Source: Halanaerobiaceae bacterium (lineage in GTDB: Bacteria > Bacillota > Halanaerobiia > Halanaerobiales > DTU029). From it: a stretch of 15,083 bases of DNA. The stretch lies in assembly GCA_012521855.1 (NCBI GenBank), contig JAAYLO010000277.1:1-15083 (forward strand), written 5' to 3'. Shown piece after piece: positions 1 to 7,943 of this stretch. A program made the translations under genes and the position numbers. Within the stretch, counting starts at the first letter, position 1. The number at the start of each line of letters is the position of its first letter. The notes beneath the pieces are model-generated. The model made no database searches, had not been told where the DNA came from, and saw nothing but the letters and a program-made list of their open reading frames with translations.

Positions 1-1
1 G

Positions 2-175
2 ATAATAATTATAGAATGGCCGGATATTGTTTATAATATAATACCACAGGATTTTCTATATATAAATATAAGGAGAATTTCTCCGGAAAAAAGGGAGATA
101 ACTATAGAGGCTGAAGGTGAAAAATCTTTGAGGCTTATTGAAAGGATAGGAAAATATGCTGGTAATGGGGATTGA
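2..175 (+). CDS. tsaE: TsaE, t6A synthesis ATPase subunit (C-terminal part only)
   Basis: The frame opens at the window edge and ends at TGA 173-175, giving the last 57 residues of a protein. The segment IIIEWPDIVYNIIP matches the conserved 'EWP/EW' strand near the C-terminus of TsaE (YjeE), the P-loop ATPase that drives turnover of the TsaB-TsaD complex making N6-threonylcarbamoyl-adenosine at position 37 of ANN-decoding tRNAs. The Walker A region lies outside the window, so the nucleotide site cannot be checked. Its stop overlaps the start of tsaB by 20 bases, and the order tsaE-tsaB-rimI-tsaD is a very common bacterial operon, which supports the call more than the short sequence alone does. 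Confidence 0.82.
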   Translation: MIIIEWPDIVYNIIPQDFLYINIRRISPEKREITIEAEGEKSLRLIERIGKYAGNGD

Positions 176-866
176 TAGCAGTGGCGAAATAGGGGCTGTC
201 GGCCTGGCAAATGAAGATGGTATTATTGGAGAGCTTAATTTACAGCTCAGTAATCGGCATAGTGAAGAATTACTCAATAATATTGATTTTTTATTAAAAC
301 AGACAGGATACAGTTTAAAGGACCTGGACGGTATCAGTATAACAAACGGCCCGGGTTCATTTACTGGTTTGAGAATCGGGCTCAGTACTGCCAGAACCTT
401 TGCTCAGGTTCTGGACATACCTCTTATCGGAATTTCCTGTCTCGATGTACTGGCTTATAATACTGCCTGTAGTGAAGAGTGGATTGTTCCTGTAATTGAT
501 GCCAGAAGAGGAAGGGTTTATACTGCTGTTTATCAGGGCTGGGCCAGGGATATAATGTCAAGAAAGTTATCCCCTGACAGGGCTGTTGAAATAGATATTC
601 TCCTTGAAGAACTTAAAAGCAGAGACCATCAGGGGGCTTTTATTTTTGTGGGTAACGGCTCTACAATTTATCAGGAGATTATTAAAAACAGCGGGCTTAA
701 TGTCAGGACTGTTTCAAAGGACAGGAATATTATTCATGGAGGGGTAATAGCTGAACTGGGTTATTATTATTTAGAGAGAGGTAAAGGTGCTAATTATCTG
801 GAGGTCCTGCCCAATTACCTGAAAAAAGCCCAGGCAGAGATTAACTGGCTAAAAAATAATGGATAA
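156..866 (+). CDS. tsaB: TsaB, t6A synthesis complex subunit
   Basis: This 236-residue protein of normal TsaB length is the inactive ASKHA-fold partner that holds TsaD in the cytoplasmic t6A-forming complex. The N-terminus MLVMGIDSS is the family's first strand (consensus ILAIDTS). GPGSFTGLRIGLSTA, around residues 66-80, is the signature loop, and VIDARRGRVYTAVY is the conserved strand pair that follows. ATG 156 is preferred over the in-frame ATG 165 because the strand would otherwise be cut; an AGGATAGG-like ribosome site lies just upstream inside tsaE. The gene overlaps tsaE by 20 bases and rimI by 8, so all three are probably translationally coupled. No promoter is visible locally; transcription must start upstream of the window. 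Confidence 0.93.
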   Translation: MLVMGIDSSGEIGAVGLANEDGIIGELNLQLSNRHSEELLNNIDFLLKQTGYSLKDLDGISITNGPGSFTGLRIGLSTARTFAQVLDIPLIGISCLDVLAYNTACSEEWIVPVIDARRGRVYTAVYQGWARDIMSRKLSPDRAVEIDILLEELKSRDHQGAFIFVGNGSTIYQEIIKNSGLNVRTVSKDRNIIHGGVIAELGYYYLERGKGANYLEVLPNYLKKAQAEINWLKNNG

Positions 867-1326
867 GGTGAAGAAGAGCATGACAGGGAACAGAATCGTT
901 CCTATGGCAATTACACATCTGGAGAGGGTAATGGAGATAGAAAAAGATTCTTTTTCTGATCCCTGGTCCAGGGGTTCTTTTGTCAGTGAGATCACTGAGA
1001 ATCCTTATGCAGTTTATTTTGTTGCCCTGGAAGGGGAACTGGTTATCGCATACATAGGCGGCTGGCTGTTAACTGGTGAATTACATATTACGAATCTGGC
1101 TGTTGATAAGGATTACCGGCGGAGAGGTATTGCTGAAAGACTGATCGAAAAAATTTTGCTTTATTCCTCTAATAAGGGTATCAAAGCTGCAACCCTGGAG
1201 GTGCGTGTTTCCAATATATCAGCCATAAATCTTTATAAGAAAATGGGATTTATACCGGTTGGTTCCCGGCCAGGGTATTATTTAAATAATAATGAAGATG
1301 CCTTAATAATGTGGAAAAAATACTAA
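859..1326 (+). CDS. rimI: RimI-like ribosomal protein S18 N-alpha-acetyltransferase
   Basis: This is a GNAT-fold acetyltransferase of up to 155 residues. It carries the acetyl-CoA pyrophosphate loop RRRGIAERLIEKI near residues 88-100 and the C-terminal NISAINLYKKMGF motif, which includes the Asn and Tyr of the RimI active site. RimI acetylates the N-terminal Ala of ribosomal protein S18, and in some bacteria other N-termini. The start is uncertain. ATG 859 overlaps tsaB but has no clear ribosome site, whereas ATG 880 (MTGNRIVPM) sits 9 bases after AAGGTG and would give 148 residues with no loss of the GNAT fold. Placement between tsaB and tsaD is the usual one and strengthens the RimI call over a generic GNAT. 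Confidence 0.88.
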   Translation: MDKVKKSMTGNRIVPMAITHLERVMEIEKDSFSDPWSRGSFVSEITENPYAVYFVALEGELVIAYIGGWLLTGELHITNLAVDKDYRRRGIAERLIEKILLYSSNKGIKAATLEVRVSNISAINLYKKMGFIPVGSRPGYYLNNNEDALIMWKKY

Positions 1327-1355
1327 GAGAAAAGCTGGAGGAGTTAGATTAAGGA

Positions 1356-2390
1356 ATGTACCGGAAAAAAAGCAGTGAAGAAGATATACTGATATTGGCT
1401 GTGGAGACTTCCTGTGATGAAACATCTGCCTCTGTTGTCAAAAACGGACTGGAAGTACTGTCAAATGTGGTGGCCTCCCAGGTTGAATTACACAGGAAAT
1501 ACGGTGGTGTAGTCCCGGAAATTGCCTCACGAAAACACCTGGAGCTGATTAATCCGGTAATAGAAGAGGCCTTGTTGGAGGCGGGTATTGGATTTGCTGA
1601 CCTGGATGCAGTAGCAGCCACCTACGGCCCTGGGCTGGTGGGCGGGCTGCTGGTAGGTCTGTCTGCTGCCAAAGCACTGGCCTATGTCCTGGATATTCCC
1701 TTTATCGGGGTAAATCATATAACTGGACACATCTATTCCAACTTTATTTCCAATAAGGAGATTAAAGCTCCGGTAGTATGTCTGACTATTTCCGGAGGAC
1801 ATACGGTCCTTTTGTATTTTGAAAAACTGGGAGATTACCGGATTCTTGGTGGTACCAAAGATGATGCTGCCGGAGAGGCCTTTGATAAAATAGCCCGGGT
1901 TCTCGGCATTGGTTATCCCGGCGGGCCGGCCATCGAAAAAATCAGTAAATCAGGAAATCCCGCTGCAGTAGATTTTCCCCGCCCATTGATAAATGAAGAG
2001 AACTATGACTTCAGCTTCAGCGGTTTGAAGACTGCTGTTATTAATTATCTTCATAACAGGCAACAGAGGGGTGAAGAGGTAAATATTGCTGATGTAGCGG
2101 CCAGTTTTCAGCAGGCCGTTATAGATATTCTGATTGCAAAAATTATCCGTGCTGTTGAAAACAATCCGGTCAATAGTGTTATCCTTTCCGGCGGGGTCTC
2201 TGCAAACAGTGCACTTAAGAGCCAGCTTGCTGAGAAACTTAAAGGTTACAATCTTCCATTATATACACCTGAATTAAGCTTATGTACAGATAATGCAGCC
2301 ATGATTGGTTCTGTAGCATATTTTAAATATCTAAAAGGGGAATTTTCTCCATTATCATTGAGTGCCAGGGCCAATCTGAAATTATACTGA
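1356..2390 (+). CDS. tsaD: TsaD, tRNA N6-threonylcarbamoyltransferase catalytic subunit
   Basis: This 344-residue protein is the usual length for bacterial TsaD (Gcp/YgjD), which transfers the threonylcarbamoyl group onto A37 of tRNA. The first strand VETSCDETSASVV is typical. The metal ligands are present as the HITGH motif (His121 and His125) and as Asp312 in LCTDNAAMIG. The nucleotide-binding ISGGHT, GEAFDK and LSGGVSANSAL segments are intact. A GGAGGAG ribosome site (1337-1343) precedes ATG 1356, and an in-frame TAA at 1350-1352 rules out an earlier start. It is the last t6A gene in the operon; the radical SAM/DUF512 gene follows after only 16 bases. Confidence 0.97.
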   Translation: MYRKKSSEEDILILAVETSCDETSASVVKNGLEVLSNVVASQVELHRKYGGVVPEIASRKHLELINPVIEEALLEAGIGFADLDAVAATYGPGLVGGLLVGLSAAKALAYVLDIPFIGVNHITGHIYSNFISNKEIKAPVVCLTISGGHTVLLYFEKLGDYRILGGTKDDAAGEAFDKIARVLGIGYPGGPAIEKISKSGNPAAVDFPRPLINEENYDFSFSGLKTAVINYLHNRQQRGEEVNIADVAASFQQAVIDILIAKIIRAVENNPVNSVILSGGVSANSALKSQLAEKLKGYNLPLYTPELSLCTDNAAMIGSVAYFKYLKGEFSPLSLSARANLKLY

Positions 2391-2406
2391 TTACAGGAGG
2401 CAGCAG

Positions 2407-3759
2407 ATGAAGCCGGAAACAAGATATTTACTATTAAAAACAGTCCAGGATAAGGGCATATTACCGGTAAGCTCAGTTTGCAATATGGCCTGTCAATTCT
2501 GCAGCCACCGCAATAATCCCCCTGGACTTGATGTGTATAGACTGGGGCATCTGGACTTAAGTCTGATGAAGGAGCTTCTCGAATATTTACCTGCAGACGG
2601 CCCGCTTATTATTGGTGAATCAGCTACCAGGATAATAGAAGGTGATCCCCTGGCACACCCTCAATTCTTAAAAATTATTGAAATGATCAGAGGATTTTTT
2701 CCGGAAAAGGAAATAAAGATTACCACACATGGCAGTTTCCTTAATCCTGAAGTACTGAAGATGCTGCAGGAAAATATGCCGGTGGAACTTAATATATCAT
2801 TAAATTGTTCCAGCCCTGAAGAAAGGGCTTTTTTAATGGCTGATAAAAAGCCGGAACAGGTTTTTTCAGCTCTGGAAATACTGGCTGTAAGTCCAATAAA
2901 GTTTAATGGGAGTATAGTGGCAGTACCCCATCTGCTGGGCTGGCAAAGCCTTGATAAAACCATCTCCCTGTTGGATGAATATAATGCTGAGACCATCAGG
3001 GTCTTTATGCCTGGTTTTACCCGCTTTTCTGAAGAAAAAATGAAATTTGAAGTGGATACGATGTATAAAAGGCTGGCCAGCTTTATTGATAAATATGATG
3101 AATGCAGGACGCCGGTACTGCTGGAACCTCCACAGTTGAATAATTTTGATTGTGTAATCAAGGGGATAATTAGAAATAGCCCTGCCGGGAAAACACTTTT
3201 GAAAAAAGGAGATATAATCATATCTGTAAATCAGGAGAAGGTATTAAGCAGGGATGATGGTTTTAATAAAGTGCTTAAAGCTGAAAACCCCCTTATAAAA
3301 ATCAGAAGGGGCGGGACAGAGCTGGAGCTTCTTCTTGAAAAAAGAAAAGGAGAGAGGTCCGGCCTGATAGTGGATTATGATTTTTCAGTGGAATTGCTGG
3401 ACAGGTTGAGCAGGATACTGCTAAATAATCTGGACAGGAAAACCGCCATAATAAGCTCAGTTCTGGGAAAAGATATCATGAATAGCTTTTTAAAAAACTT
3501 TAAAACCAGGTACAATCTCACTGGACTGCCGGTGGAAATAGATTTACTGGTTGCAGAAAACAGATTTTTTGCAGGCTCAATTATGTCTGCCGGTTTATTG
3601 ACAAACGGTGATATCATCAGCTGTCTTGAAGAAAGTGGTAAAAGTTATCAGAATATAGTATTACCCGGTATAATGTTTGATGTTTTTGGAAATGATTTAA
3701 AGGGAAAGAATTACAGGGAGATAGAACAGCTTTTTGATATCAAAATTGATATAGTTTAA
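2407..3759 (+). CDS. Radical SAM / PDZ / DUF512 protein of unknown function
   Basis: This 450-residue cytoplasmic protein has no assigned reaction. Residues 20-230 look like a radical SAM domain, with Cys25, Cys29 and Cys32 in the CX3CX2C pattern that binds a 4Fe-4S cluster. Residues about 245-318 resemble a PDZ domain (GIIRNSPAGKTLLKKGDIII, then SVNQEKV). The C-terminal ~130 residues carry DUF512-type motifs, NRFFAGSIMSAGLLTNGDI and IVLPGIMFD. Known DUF512 proteins place the PDZ-like domain at the N-terminus, so this order is unusual. Translation starts at an ATG 5 bases after AGGAGG (2396-2401). With 16 bases to tsaD, it is probably the last gene of the t6A operon, which may hint at a link to RNA modification or translation, but that is speculation. 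Confidence 0.8.
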   Translation: MKPETRYLLLKTVQDKGILPVSSVCNMACQFCSHRNNPPGLDVYRLGHLDLSLMKELLEYLPADGPLIIGESATRIIEGDPLAHPQFLKIIEMIRGFFPEKEIKITTHGSFLNPEVLKMLQENMPVELNISLNCSSPEERAFLMADKKPEQVFSALEILAVSPIKFNGSIVAVPHLLGWQSLDKTISLLDEYNAETIRVFMPGFTRFSEEKMKFEVDTMYKRLASFIDKYDECRTPVLLEPPQLNNFDCVIKGIIRNSPAGKTLLKKGDIIISVNQEKVLSRDDGFNKVLKAENPLIKIRRGGTELELLLEKRKGERSGLIVDYDFSVELLDRLSRILLNNLDRKTAIISSVLGKDIMNSFLKNFKTRYNLTGLPVEIDLLVAENRFFAGSIMSAGLLTNGDIISCLEESGKSYQNIVLPGIMFDVFGNDLKGKNYREIEQLFDIKIDIV

Positions 3760-3852
3760 TACTCCTGCTTAAAAAACAGAAGAAATCAGGAGATAAATTA
3801 TTCTAAAGCTGATTATCTGATGAAAACGGGACATTTACCCAGGAATTTGAAC

Positions 3853-3881
3853 TTGATTTTAGTAAAATACTCCGTTATCAT
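3853..3881 (+). promoter_or_regulatory. groESL promoter (sigma-A type)
   Basis: TTGATT (3853-3858) and TATCAT (3876-3881) are separated by 17 bases, matching the housekeeping sigma-factor consensus at 4 of 6 and 5 of 6 positions. The predicted transcript starts near 3888, just before the CIRCE operator, the arrangement expected for HrcA repression. Confidence 0.7.
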
Positions 3882-3896
3882 ATTAATTGTGGTTTA

Positions 3897-3923
3897 TTAG
3901 CACTCGTTTAAAGTGAGTGCTAA
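3897..3923 (+). promoter_or_regulatory. CIRCE operator (HrcA binding site)
   Basis: This is a perfect CIRCE element: TTAGCACTC (3897-3905), a 9-base spacer and GAGTGCTAA (3915-3923). HrcA binds this inverted repeat and represses chaperone genes until heat stress; HrcA folding itself depends on GroEL. The element lies between the predicted transcription start and the groES ribosome site, so groES-groEL should be under HrcA control. Confidence 0.97.
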
Positions 3924-3961
3924 CAATATAAGAAAAAATATACTTGAAGGGGGTTCGTTGA

Positions 3962-4243
3962 ATGAGTATCAAGCCTTTAAAAAACAAAGTTGCCGTTAAG
4001 TATTTTGAAGAGGAAGAAAAGACAAAAGGTGGCATAGTACTTCCCGATACAGCAAAAGGGGAAAAACCACAGATGGGAGAAATAGTTGCTGTCGGCAGTG
4101 AATGCTGCAATGAAGACGGTGAAGCATATGTAAAAGTCGGAGATAAGGTTGTTTTTGATAAATATGCCGGTACAAAGGTTAACATTGATGAAACTGAGTA
4201 CATTATTTTAAGCATCGATGATGTGCTGGCAGTAATAGAGTAA
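3962..4243 (+). CDS. groES: Co-chaperonin GroES (Cpn10)
   Basis: This 93-residue protein is of typical GroES length. It forms the heptameric lid of the GroEL folding chamber in the cytoplasm. IKPLKNKVAVKYFEEEEKTKGGIVLPD is interrupted only by the usual mobile loop (about residues 15-31, ending GGIVLPD), which inserts into GroEL, and GDKVVFDKYAGTKV is the conserved core strand. A pair of adjacent cysteines (SECCNEDG) falls in the variable roof-loop region. ATG 3962 follows AAGGGGG (3947-3953) by 8 bases. It is cotranscribed with groEL 32 bases downstream, under the CIRCE-controlled promoter. Confidence 0.97.
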   Translation: MSIKPLKNKVAVKYFEEEEKTKGGIVLPDTAKGEKPQMGEIVAVGSECCNEDGEAYVKVGDKVVFDKYAGTKVNIDETEYIILSIDDVLAVIE

Positions 4244-4275
4244 TTCAGTAATAATACATAAGGAGGGGTTTATCT

Positions 4276-5907
4276 ATGGCAAAGGAATTAAAATTTGGAG
4301 AAGATGCACGTCGTGCTCTGGAGCGTGGTGTTGATAAATTAGCAAATGCGGTGAAGGTTACTTTAGGGCCTAAAGGACGTAATGTTGTTCTGGAGAAGAG
4401 CTTTGGGGCTCCAACCATTACCAATGACGGTGTCAGTATTGCCCGTGAGATTGAATTAAAGGATCATTATGAAAATATGGGCGCCCAGACCCTTAAGGAG
4501 GTTGCCACTAAGACCAATGATGTAGCTGGTGATGGTACAACGACCGCTACTGTTCTGGCCCAGACAATCTTTAAAGAAGGCCTTAAGAACGTGGCTGCAG
4601 GTGCTAACCCAATGCTGATTAAAAGGGGTATAGAAAAAGCCGTAAACAGGGTTGTAGAAGAAATCGCTAAATACAGCAGACCAGTTGAAGGCAAAGAAGC
4701 AGTTTCACAGATAGCAGCTATTTCTGCCGGTAATGATGAAGAAGTTGGAAAGCTGATTGCTGATGCTATGGAGAAAGTCGGCCAGGATGGAGTAATTTCT
4801 GTAGAAGAATCCAAGGGTATGGAAACTACTCTTGATGTTGTTGAAGGTATGCAGTTTGACCGTGGTTATATATCTCCTTATATGGTAACAGATACCGATA
4901 CAATGGAAGCATCTCTCGAAGATCCGTATATTTTGATAACAGACAAGAAGATTGCCAGTGTACAGGAGATTTTACCATTGCTTGAAAAGGTAGCACAGTC
5001 CGGTAAGCCTTTATTAATAGTCGCAGAAGATGTAGAAGGAGAAGCCCTTGCTACTCTGGTATTGAACAAGATTCGCGGTACATTCAACTGTGTTGCTGTG
5101 AAGGCTCCCGGCTTTGGCGACCGCCGCAAGGCTATGCTGGAGGATATTGCTGTCATAACTGGCGGTCAGGTTATTACTGAAGAGCTTGGCCTCAAACTGG
5201 AGAACGCAGATCTCAGCATGTTAGGCCAGGCCCACAAGGTCAATGTAACAAAAGAAGAAACTACAATTGTTGAAGGCTATGGTGATAAAGATAAGATTCA
5301 GGGTAGAATTAAGCAGATCAAAAACCTGATAGAAACCACTACATCTGATTTTGATAGAGAAAAACTGCAGGAAAGACTGGCTAAACTGGCTGGAGGAGTT
5401 GCTGTAATTCAGGTCGGTGCTGCTACAGAGACAGAGCTAAAAGAGAAAAAACATCGTTTCGAGGATGCTCTTTCTGCTACCCGGGCTGCAGTTGAGGAGG
5501 GACTGGTAGCCGGTGGCGGCACAACTTATCTGGATGCTATTGATGTTCTTGATGAACTTAAACTTGAAGGCGATGAGGCTACTGGTGTAGAAATTATCAA
5601 AAAATCCCTTGAAGCACCTGTAAGAATGATCGCTGATAATGCCGGTTATGAAGGCTCTGTAATTGTAGAAAAAGTAAAAGAAAAAGAAAAAGGTGTAGGT
5701 TTTGACGCCTTTAAAGGTGAGTTTGTAAATATGATCGAAGCCGGTATTGTAGACCCAGCCAAGGTAACACGTTCTGCATTACAGAATGCAGCAAGTGCTG
5801 CTGCCATGCTCTTAACTACTGAATGCCTGGTAGCAGAAAAGGAAGAAGAGAATACAAATATGCCAGGTATGGGAGGCGGCATGCCGGGCGGCATGGGTAT
5901 GATGTAA
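4276..5907 (+). CDS. groEL: Chaperonin GroEL (Cpn60)
   Basis: This 543-residue protein is the standard length for GroEL, the double-ring ATP-driven folding chamber. The N-terminal equatorial domain has the nucleotide-binding VTLGPKGRNVVLEKSFG and DVAGDGTTTATVLAQ segments. The apical domain includes SPYMVTD and the substrate-binding hydrophobic helices. The C-terminal equatorial part has EEGLVAGGGTTYLDA and a Gly-Met-rich tail (MPGMGGGMPGGMGMM). Nothing is truncated. The start ATG lies 7 bases after a strong AAGGAGGGG ribosome site (4260-4268). It is the second gene of the groESL operon and is followed by a strong terminator. Confidence 0.99.
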   Translation: MAKELKFGEDARRALERGVDKLANAVKVTLGPKGRNVVLEKSFGAPTITNDGVSIAREIELKDHYENMGAQTLKEVATKTNDVAGDGTTTATVLAQTIFKEGLKNVAAGANPMLIKRGIEKAVNRVVEEIAKYSRPVEGKEAVSQIAAISAGNDEEVGKLIADAMEKVGQDGVISVEESKGMETTLDVVEGMQFDRGYISPYMVTDTDTMEASLEDPYILITDKKIASVQEILPLLEKVAQSGKPLLIVAEDVEGEALATLVLNKIRGTFNCVAVKAPGFGDRRKAMLEDIAVITGGQVITEELGLKLENADLSMLGQAHKVNVTKEETTIVEGYGDKDKIQGRIKQIKNLIETTTSDFDREKLQERLAKLAGGVAVIQVGAATETELKEKKHRFEDALSATRAAVEEGLVAGGGTTYLDAIDVLDELKLEGDEATGVEIIKKSLEAPVRMIADNAGYEGSVIVEKVKEKEKGVGFDAFKGEFVNMIEAGIVDPAKVTRSALQNAASAAAMLLTTECLVAEKEEENTNMPGMGGGMPGGMGMM

Positions 5908-5932
5908 ACTGAACCGCCGGAATACGGGCTTT

Positions 5933-5980
5933 AAGCTGTTAATACTATCTGACAAAGATAGTGTTAACAGCTTTTTCTTT
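5933..5980 (+). terminator. Rho-independent terminator after groEL
   Basis: There is an 18-base-pair stem, with arms at 5933-5950 and 5956-5973, that contains one G-U pair. It closes a 5-base GACAA loop and is followed by the U-rich run TTTTTCTTT. It starts 25 bases after the groEL stop and isolates the groESL operon from the next gene. Confidence 0.93.
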
Positions 5981-6110
5981 AGAAAATAGATAAAACAGGC
6001 AGGAAAGCAGAGATTATATGTATTTTTCTGAAATAACAGCTTCTTATTGCAGAATTCAGACTGAAAACAGAGGTCAGCTTTTAATTAAAATTGCTGATAA
6101 TATTATAAAA

Positions 6111-6126
6111 AGGGATATAGATCCCT
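6111..6126 (+). promoter_or_regulatory. Small inverted repeat before the bamA-like gene
   Basis: AGGGAT (6111-6116) and ATCCCT (6121-6126) form a 6-base-pair repeat around ATAG. It follows an AT-rich stretch (6096-6110) that could hold a -10 box such as GATAAT (6096-6101) or TATTAT (6101-6106), but no good -35 partner was found. A promoter is needed here because the groEL terminator lies upstream. The repeat could be an operator or a short leader hairpin; the function is not known. Confidence 0.3.
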
Positions 6127-6154
6127 GATTATATATTGGGAAGAGGGTGAGACT

Positions 6155-7828
6155 TTGAAAAACATATCAATAGCATGTTTTATTCTTTTTTTGTTTCTTG
6201 CTGTTCAGATAAGTGCTCAAGGGAATGCACAGCTATTGACAGCGGTAGTTATTGAAGGCAATGAAAATATACCGGAAGAGGAGATACTTGCATATATAGA
6301 AAGTATACCGGGAGATATTTTAGATACCGAAAAGATAAAAGAGGATATGGAACGGATTTATGAGTCTGGATATTTTCTGGATGTTAATGTGTCTTTTGAA
6401 TACTATAATGGGGGTTTAAAGGCAGTCTTTGGAGTCAAGGAATACCCGGTACTTCAAGGTATTATACTGGAAGGGAACAGTATTTACTCAACGGAGGAAT
6501 TGGTTTCTACAGAAGAACTGGAAATCGGCCAACTTTTAAATCTGGACAAACTGATAAAGCTCAGAAACAGTATAATTGAAAAATATCATAATGACGGCTA
6601 TATTCTGGCTGCTTATTCCAATATTAGTTTAAGTGATGAGGGAATACTTACTATACATATAGATGAAGGAATTATAAATGAGATTATTATCGAAGGCAAT
6701 GAAAAAACAAAAGAACATGTAATAAGACGTGAATTGGAGTTTAGCCCGGGAGAGGTATTTAGCAAAAAGAAGCTGGAGAAATCTATGTATAATCTTTACC
6801 AACTTAATTATTTTAAAGAAATAAACCCCAGACTCAGAAGGGCGGGAGAGACTAACCAGGCGGATATAATAATTGATGTGGTAGAAGATGGAACAAGAAA
6901 ATGGATAGGTGGTTTTGCATATAATAAAAAAGAAGGGTTGGTAGGATATACAGGGATAGACTGGAGAAATTTCATGGGAAACGGGCAGGATCTGTATTTT
7001 AACTGGGAATTTGGTGATTTTGATAATTATTATTTCAGTTTTTCTGAGCCTTATTTTCTGGGCAGAGATAATGATATCAGTATCAGCCTCTATGATAGAG
7101 AAAAAGGCGGCTCAGGCACAAAAGGTGTTTTTATTGAAAACAGGCTGGGCGGGAGCATTGCATTTGGTTCCAGAATCTCAGAATCCTGGAGGAGTAATTT
7201 TAAAATAAAAGTTGAAGAAACTTCTATTGAGTGGGTAGATGATAAAAATAATCCTGAGCCTGTTATTCTGGAGAGAGAAGAAGAAGCTTTAAGGAGTTTG
7301 ACTTTGCAGTTTAGCAGGAATACCTTAAACCACCCCATCAATCCTACAAAAGGGGAAAGGGATATATATACAATAGAATATGCCGGACAACTGCTTGGCG
7401 GGACTACGAATTTTACAAAGTACAGGGTCAACTTCAGCAGGTTTTATCCCGGCTTTAATGATAATCATACCTGGAATATAAATATACAGGCTGGAACAGC
7501 CAGCGGGGTATTACCGGAACTGGAGAGATTCAGAATAGGAGGAAATAACGGCTTAAGAGGATATGAACCGGGAGCATTTACAGGCCGGGATATAATATTA
7601 CTTAATCTGGAATATAGTATAAACATTATAGAGGATATCAATGCTGTGGTTTTCACGGATATAGGTAATGCCTGGGCTGAAAGTGACAGTATTTCCCTGG
7701 ATGATCTGCATTATTCCTATGGTTTTGGAATAAGATATAACAGCCCATTGGGTCTTATTAAACTGGACTATGGTTTTAATGAAGATGGTGAAGGAATGCC
7801 CCATTTTGGGATTGGAACTTCATTTTAG
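6155..7828 (+). CDS. BamA/Omp85-family outer-membrane protein assembly factor
   Basis: This 557-residue Omp85 protein inserts beta-barrel proteins into the outer membrane. A signal peptide covers residues 1-21 (hydrophobic core, likely cut after QISA). Three POTRA-like repeats follow at about 22-95, 96-170 and 171-245, each opening with an IEGN-type strand (VVIEGNENI, IILEGNSIY, IIIEGNEKT). Residues 250-557 fit a 16-strand barrel, with the conserved loop-6 LRGY motif at 467-470 (Arg468) and a C-terminal Phe (GIGTSF), the usual insertion signal. Translation starts at TTG 6155 just after GAGGGTGAG. Proteobacterial BamA has five POTRAs and about 800 residues, so this is a short form; TamA or another Omp85 paralogue is possible. 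It stands alone between terminator and promoter, away from any lipid A or chaperone genes in the window. Confidence 0.93.
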   Translation: MKNISIACFILFLFLAVQISAQGNAQLLTAVVIEGNENIPEEEILAYIESIPGDILDTEKIKEDMERIYESGYFLDVNVSFEYYNGGLKAVFGVKEYPVLQGIILEGNSIYSTEELVSTEELEIGQLLNLDKLIKLRNSIIEKYHNDGYILAAYSNISLSDEGILTIHIDEGIINEIIIEGNEKTKEHVIRRELEFSPGEVFSKKKLEKSMYNLYQLNYFKEINPRLRRAGETNQADIIIDVVEDGTRKWIGGFAYNKKEGLVGYTGIDWRNFMGNGQDLYFNWEFGDFDNYYFSFSEPYFLGRDNDISISLYDREKGGSGTKGVFIENRLGGSIAFGSRISESWRSNFKIKVEETSIEWVDDKNNPEPVILEREEEALRSLTLQFSRNTLNHPINPTKGERDIYTIEYAGQLLGGTTNFTKYRVNFSRFYPGFNDNHTWNINIQAGTASGVLPELERFRIGGNNGLRGYEPGAFTGRDIILLNLEYSINIIEDINAVVFTDIGNAWAESDSISLDDLHYSYGFGIRYNSPLGLIKLDYGFNEDGEGMPHFGIGTSF

Positions 7829-7849
7829 ATGAAGGAGTCTAAAATAAGC

Positions 7850-7878
7850 TGGACAAAACTAATTATGATTGGTATAAT
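7850..7878 (+). promoter_or_regulatory. Promoter of the aminotransferase-asd pair
   Basis: TGGACA (7850-7855) and a perfect TATAAT (7873-7878) are separated by 17 bases, with an extended -10 TGG directly before the -10 box. This is among the best promoter matches in the window. The transcript would begin near 7885 and carry a leader of about 60 bases. Confidence 0.8.
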
Positions 7879-7895
7879 ATTTAATAATTATACCA
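7870..7895 (+). promoter_or_regulatory. Inverted repeat overlapping the -10 box (candidate operator)
   Basis: TGGTATAAT (7870-7878) and ATTATACCA (7887-7895) form a 9-base inverted repeat with an 8-base spacer. The left arm contains the -10 box and the right arm falls just after the predicted start. A dimeric repressor bound here would block RNA polymerase. The regulator is unknown; TGGT...ACCA half sites occur with GntR-type regulators, but the match is only suggestive. Confidence 0.5.
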
Positions 7896-7943
7896 GGATC
7901 TGTATAAATGCCTGTTATCTGCAATATAATGGAGGTAATTAAT

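Noticed and set aside
2661..3221. A 186-codon open frame on the - strand inside the DUF512 gene
   Set aside because: It is antisense to a well-supported gene and has no ribosome site or recognisable motifs.
3762..3792. CTCCTG...CAGGAG hairpin after the DUF512 gene
   Set aside because: The stem is only 6 base pairs with a 19-base loop and there is no T run, so it is not a convincing terminator; some readthrough into groES is possible.
3820..3900. A 26-codon open frame upstream of groES (MKTGHLPRN...)
   Set aside because: It has no ribosome site and overlaps the predicted promoter and the first arm of CIRCE, which explain the sequence better.
6018..6128. A 36-residue open frame (MYFSEITASY...) between groEL and the bamA-like gene
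   Set aside because: There is only a weak AGGAAAG site 10 bases upstream, no recognisable family, and it covers the likely promoter region. It is probably chance, though it cannot be excluded.
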